NCBI GenBank assembly: GCA_013398175.1
Contig: VZRZ01002289.1
Span: 310,001-374,000, forward strand
Length of the DNA: 64,000 nucleotides
Reading direction: 5' to 3'
Source: Climacteris rufus
Lineage: Eukaryota; Chordata; Aves; Passeriformes; Climacteridae
This document shows, in pieces, positions 61,001-64,000 of the stretch. Each line of letters starts with the position of its first letter. Positions within the stretch are counted from its first letter, which is position 1. The notes under the pieces are model-generated. The model did not search any database and was not told the DNA's origin. It saw only the letters and a list, made by a program, of their open reading frames with translations. A program made the position numbers and the translations under genes.

Positions 61001-61850
61001 TAGCAGTTCTCAACCTTGTATCCACAACACTTTGGAAAAGGCCATACCGTTCATTATTTGTTTCTGTGTGTACCGTTACAGTTCAGTTTCAATGCTGTTT
61101 GTTGCAGACGTCTCCTGAGACTTCTTGGCCCCATTTCACTGTTTGTGAGCAGCCTGCACCTGACCCTGCCTCGGAAATTGGCCCCATTGCAAACTGCCTC
61201 AAAGCTTGGCCCTTACAACTGGTGGTCGAAGAAGGGGACAGTCTAGGAGCCCTCAGAAGAATTTTGGCTGCATACTTCTGAAAGTGGCTCTGAAGAATGT
61301 TGGGATAGAGGTTCATGCTCGCTTTTGCCTCAGTCCATCTCTTCATCACTGCCCACAGCCAGAAGGTAGGAGATGTTGACCCATGCTGAATCCCAGCCTG
61401 CGTTCTCCAGCAGCGTGGGAAGGGAAGGCTGCTCCAGTGCTGCCTTCCCAGCAGCATCTCCCAGTCACAGCTGCTGGATAGCAGCCCCAGGAAAGCAGCC
61501 CCAGGTTTTGCTGCGAGAACTTAATCTGCACTGTCGTCCCTCATTACTGCCACTCAGTGCCGTCGTGTCCAGCCATGAGGGGTCACAAAATGACATGAGA
61601 GAGGTCGGGTAGGGGGTGTACAAAACGGTCTGGCAAGCATCGGGAAATAGGGAAAGGCTAAAAAGAGAACAGCGACCCAAACGATGCTCCAAGCGGCTCG
61701 GTGGGGATGGGGCTGAATGCGGCTGGGTTCACACTAAGTTTTCCCGAAGGTCACTCTGCAATATGGTAACTCCCAGCCCGGCTGTCAGTGCCCATAAAGG
61801 CAGCTCTCCTCACAGGGCGGGGGTGGGGAAGGGAAGGAGGTTTGTTTAGA
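55019..61850. other. Intergenic stretch with a small CpG-richer patch
   Basis: Mostly AT-rich and without recognisable genes. A local GC-rich patch with several CpGs lies at about 56460-56620 (for example GCGCGGAGCCGTGG). The longest uninterrupted frame (minus strand, 55745-56206, 153 codons) shows no family features. Confidence 0.45.
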
Positions 61851-61859
61851 AGCATTAGT

Positions 61860-62090
61860 GCGCCCCTCCCCCGGCCCCATTAGTGGCCCTTATTAAACCA
61901 ACACAGACAAAGAGCAAAGATGCCCTCGTTAATGGAGAGTCTTCGATAATTACTCTGCTCTGCCGCTTCTTTTGGGGCCTGAATAGCCTTTGAATAATGT
62001 TTCTCTTGCTGTGGTTGCAGACAATACCCTCGCAGACTGCTTTAAGCGGTGCCAATCCCATTAGCAGAAGAATAGCAGAGCTTTCTGGCT
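61860..62090. promoter_or_regulatory. Candidate conserved regulatory element, TAAT-rich
   Basis: A dense set of homeodomain-type cores (CCATTAG, GTTAATGG at 61928-61935, GATAATTA at 61945-61952) with a TCF/LEF-like CCTTTGAAT, in sequence less AT-monotonous than its surroundings and without a coding frame. This is pattern-based inference only. Confidence 0.3.
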
Positions 62091-62241
62091 GTGTGGGTGT
62101 GTGTGCTCACGGGAGGACAGCGGGCTCGCAGCGGGAGTGGGCTACGCTGCCCATTGCTTCGCTCGCCTCTCCTGCCCTCCAGGGCCCAAGGAAGCAAAGC
62201 AGGCAAGTGCTGGGCGAAACTCCATCTCGGCAACAATCTCC

Positions 62242-62316
62242 CTATTTAAGCAGCCGCCGTGCCAGGGGACTTGTGAGAGCCGTGTTGCTGCTCGCTGCGG
62301 GAGCGCAGAGACGGGC
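62242..62316 (+). promoter_or_regulatory. Candidate TATA-type promoter and leader
   Basis: CTATTTAAG at 62242-62250 is followed by GC-rich sequence and, 75 bases on, an ATG at 62317 in good context (GGGCATGG). It lies within a CpG-enriched block (about 62100-62360). Whether it is used is unknown. Confidence 0.3.
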
Positions 62317-62514
62317 ATGGCTGCTCAGCGAAAGGGAAGGATGAGCTGGGAGGCACAAACCCCGCAGGACTGGGGTGCCTCCAGCCTTTCCTCGTGTTCC
62401 CCAGTCACAGCTCTCCTCATGCCCACACAAAATTCCAAAGGGCACGGAGGCCCAAGAAAACAGAATCTCCGAAATCAGAATCAGGCAGCGCTGCTGTTTG
62501 CTATACAGAGATGA
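62317..62514 (+). CDS. Hypothetical 65-residue ORF downstream of the TATA-like site
   Basis: It starts MAAQRKGRMSWEAQTPQDWG and ends NQAALLFAIQR before TGA. There is no recognised domain, no signal peptide and no membrane segment; composition is Gln/Ser/Ala-rich. Reported only because of its position relative to the TATA-like motif. It may equally be part of a noncoding transcript or a chance frame; the frame stays open upstream of the ATG. Confidence 0.15.
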   Translation: MAAQRKGRMSWEAQTPQDWGASSLSSCSPVTALLMPTQNSKGHGGPRKQNLRNQNQAALLFAIQR

Positions 62515-62559
62515 GGCAGTCATCTCTCTGCATCCAGTTGATTACAGAGCATGAAAATG

Positions 62560-62945
62560 GCTATACCACCCAATTTTGGGAGGGTTAATTTTGTGCCGCA
62601 AACCCCAAGCAGGCAGCTAATTAGTGTGTTCAATGGGTAGCTATCAACCAAACTTGGAAGAGTTGGGATAACTCTACCTGAGCCTTTTTCTTTGATCTCC
62701 CCTTCTGCATGATAAGTGAAAATAGTGTATAGCTGGGCTGGCTGTGGTGTTTAATTTAATCATCTGATGAGATTTATTTTCACAAACATGAACTCAAGAA
62801 ACAATTATCAGAAAGGCTTCATCTTGCGCTGAACGTTCCAGTTAAGGGCCCTTCTGTGAGGTAATAGCTGCTATGTAGGGAGTCAGTAATTAAAACGTGT
62901 GAAAAAAGGCCACTTTTTCAGAGGCAGCAGAAGACGGTGGATCTA
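62560..62945. promoter_or_regulatory. Second candidate regulatory element, homeodomain/GATA/E-box motifs
   Basis: It contains GGTTAATTTT, the palindromic CTAATTAG at 62617-62624, TGATAAGTG, TTTAATTTAATCATCTGATG and CAATTATCAG within 400 bases, and no coding frame. The motif density is unusual for the surrounding intergenic DNA. Inference only. Confidence 0.3.
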
Positions 62946-63617
62946 ATGCTCAGCTGGTATGAGCTGTCAAGTCACAATAAATGGGCATTGCTCCTTCCAC
63001 ATTATGCCAGCAAAGGACCTGCCCAGAGGGTTCTTGAGAGTTTCTGAGTTTGAGAAATATTTTTGTATTCTTATCAACAGGAGCCAAAGTTAGGAATACA
63101 TGGTACAATGATCTGGTCTTCAGAAGATGATTCTGCATATTCATGGAAGGTGTTCAGGTCGAAGGAACACTCAATCCTGCAAGCTCCCACATTTCTAGTT
63201 TCTAGTGTTACCAAAGAGCCATTTTCTTCCTCCTTCCATCTTAGCTCTCTAGACTTGCAGCACCACAATGTAAAAACTAAGGAAAAACTGACATTTGAGA
63301 CATTCCAAGTAGCAGGAAGATGAGTTCTGTCTTTGTCATATGGACAAATAAGGTACAATTTGTTTACTCATACAGGTAACCACCAAATGGCTCCATGCAC
63401 TGTTTAGTGTTGGGCCATATGCTGATGGTTGTTGAGCAATGGGGACAAAGTTGGAAATCAAGCTGTGTGGAAGGTTCTGATAGATAGCCACCACCCATGC
63501 CTTTAACCAGTACATTTTATTGGAAACTCGTGACTTCGTGTTGGGGGACAGCAATATACTTAAACAATGAAAATTTCAAAATCTGGAACTGGCATTCTGA
63601 AAGATATCTGTGGTAAT

Positions 63618-63637
63618 AACAACAACAACAACAACAA
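63618..63637. repeat. (AAC)n trinucleotide microsatellite
   Basis: About six to seven AAC units. The flanks to the end of the window show no recognisable gene. Confidence 0.85.
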
Positions 63638-64000
63638 AATCAAAGGTTCCTATTTCTTCAGAACTGAGAGTGTTATCCTGCAGCTTTGAAAGATAATGTT
63701 GATAATTGGGGTTTTTTTTCTTTCTCCATTGGCATACAGACTGCAGGAAGGGAAATCTCTGCTAGAGAAATCAACTAGAAGAATCAGAACCGAGGAAGGG
63801 ATGGATTTTTATACAGTGCACACTGCCTGCCTGCTCTCCTCCCATGACACTTTTGTCCCCAGAAATGATGGACCAGCACTCCCTGTGCACAGTTTGTTTG
63901 GACCTGGATGGGAAACTTTTAGTTTGTAACTGGCAGAGAGGCAAAGTTCTGAAACACTGTCAGACACAGGAGTTCTAGAGAGTCTCTTTCCTTCTGAGGA

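Noticed and set aside
62101..62514. 137-codon reading of the frame that contains the 65-residue ORF
   Set aside because: The longer start lies upstream of the TATA-like site and has poorer context; no protein similarity recognised.

Overview
The window looks like bird nuclear DNA. It has two large intron-rich vertebrate genes, a CR1 LINE 3' end in one intron, an LTR of a common avian endogenous-retrovirus type in another, and an AT-rich background broken by one CpG-rich promoter region. No prokaryotic, plasmid or phage features are present.

Layout. Positions 1-3196 are non-coding flank downstream of WDR12. Positions 3197-10085 hold WDR12 on the minus strand. Eleven coding exons (377 codons) can be joined with consistent GT-AG sites and phases, and only about the first 46-47 residues are missing. 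Positions 10860-11900 are a CpG-rich divergent promoter region interrupted by a 533-base assembly gap (11143-11675), which very probably hides the WDR12 first exon. CARF runs on the plus strand from a probable 5' noncoding exon ending at 12021 to a stop codon at 39136. Its fourteen coding exons join into a 736-residue protein without an internal stop. From 39137 to the end, about 25 kb, I recognise no protein-coding exon. That stretch holds a decayed LTR-like repeat (about 48130-48775), a 39-A run, simple repeats, and near the right end a GC-richer, TAAT-rich stretch (61.85-62.95 kb) that looks more like regulatory DNA or a promoter than a gene.

The two genes are head to head, the arrangement I recall for mammals (WDR12 minus, CARF plus, shared promoter). 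Their jobs are unrelated. WDR12 is a nucleolar 60S ribosome-biogenesis factor (PES1-BOP1-WDR12 complex). CARF is a calcium-responsive nuclear transcription factor. The shared promoter suggests coupled basal transcription, not a common pathway.

I did not find a convincing undescribed system. The best leads are a displaced splice acceptor in CARF exon 2, the ERV LTR inside a CARF intron, and the possible regulatory/promoter block at 61.85-62.95 kb.
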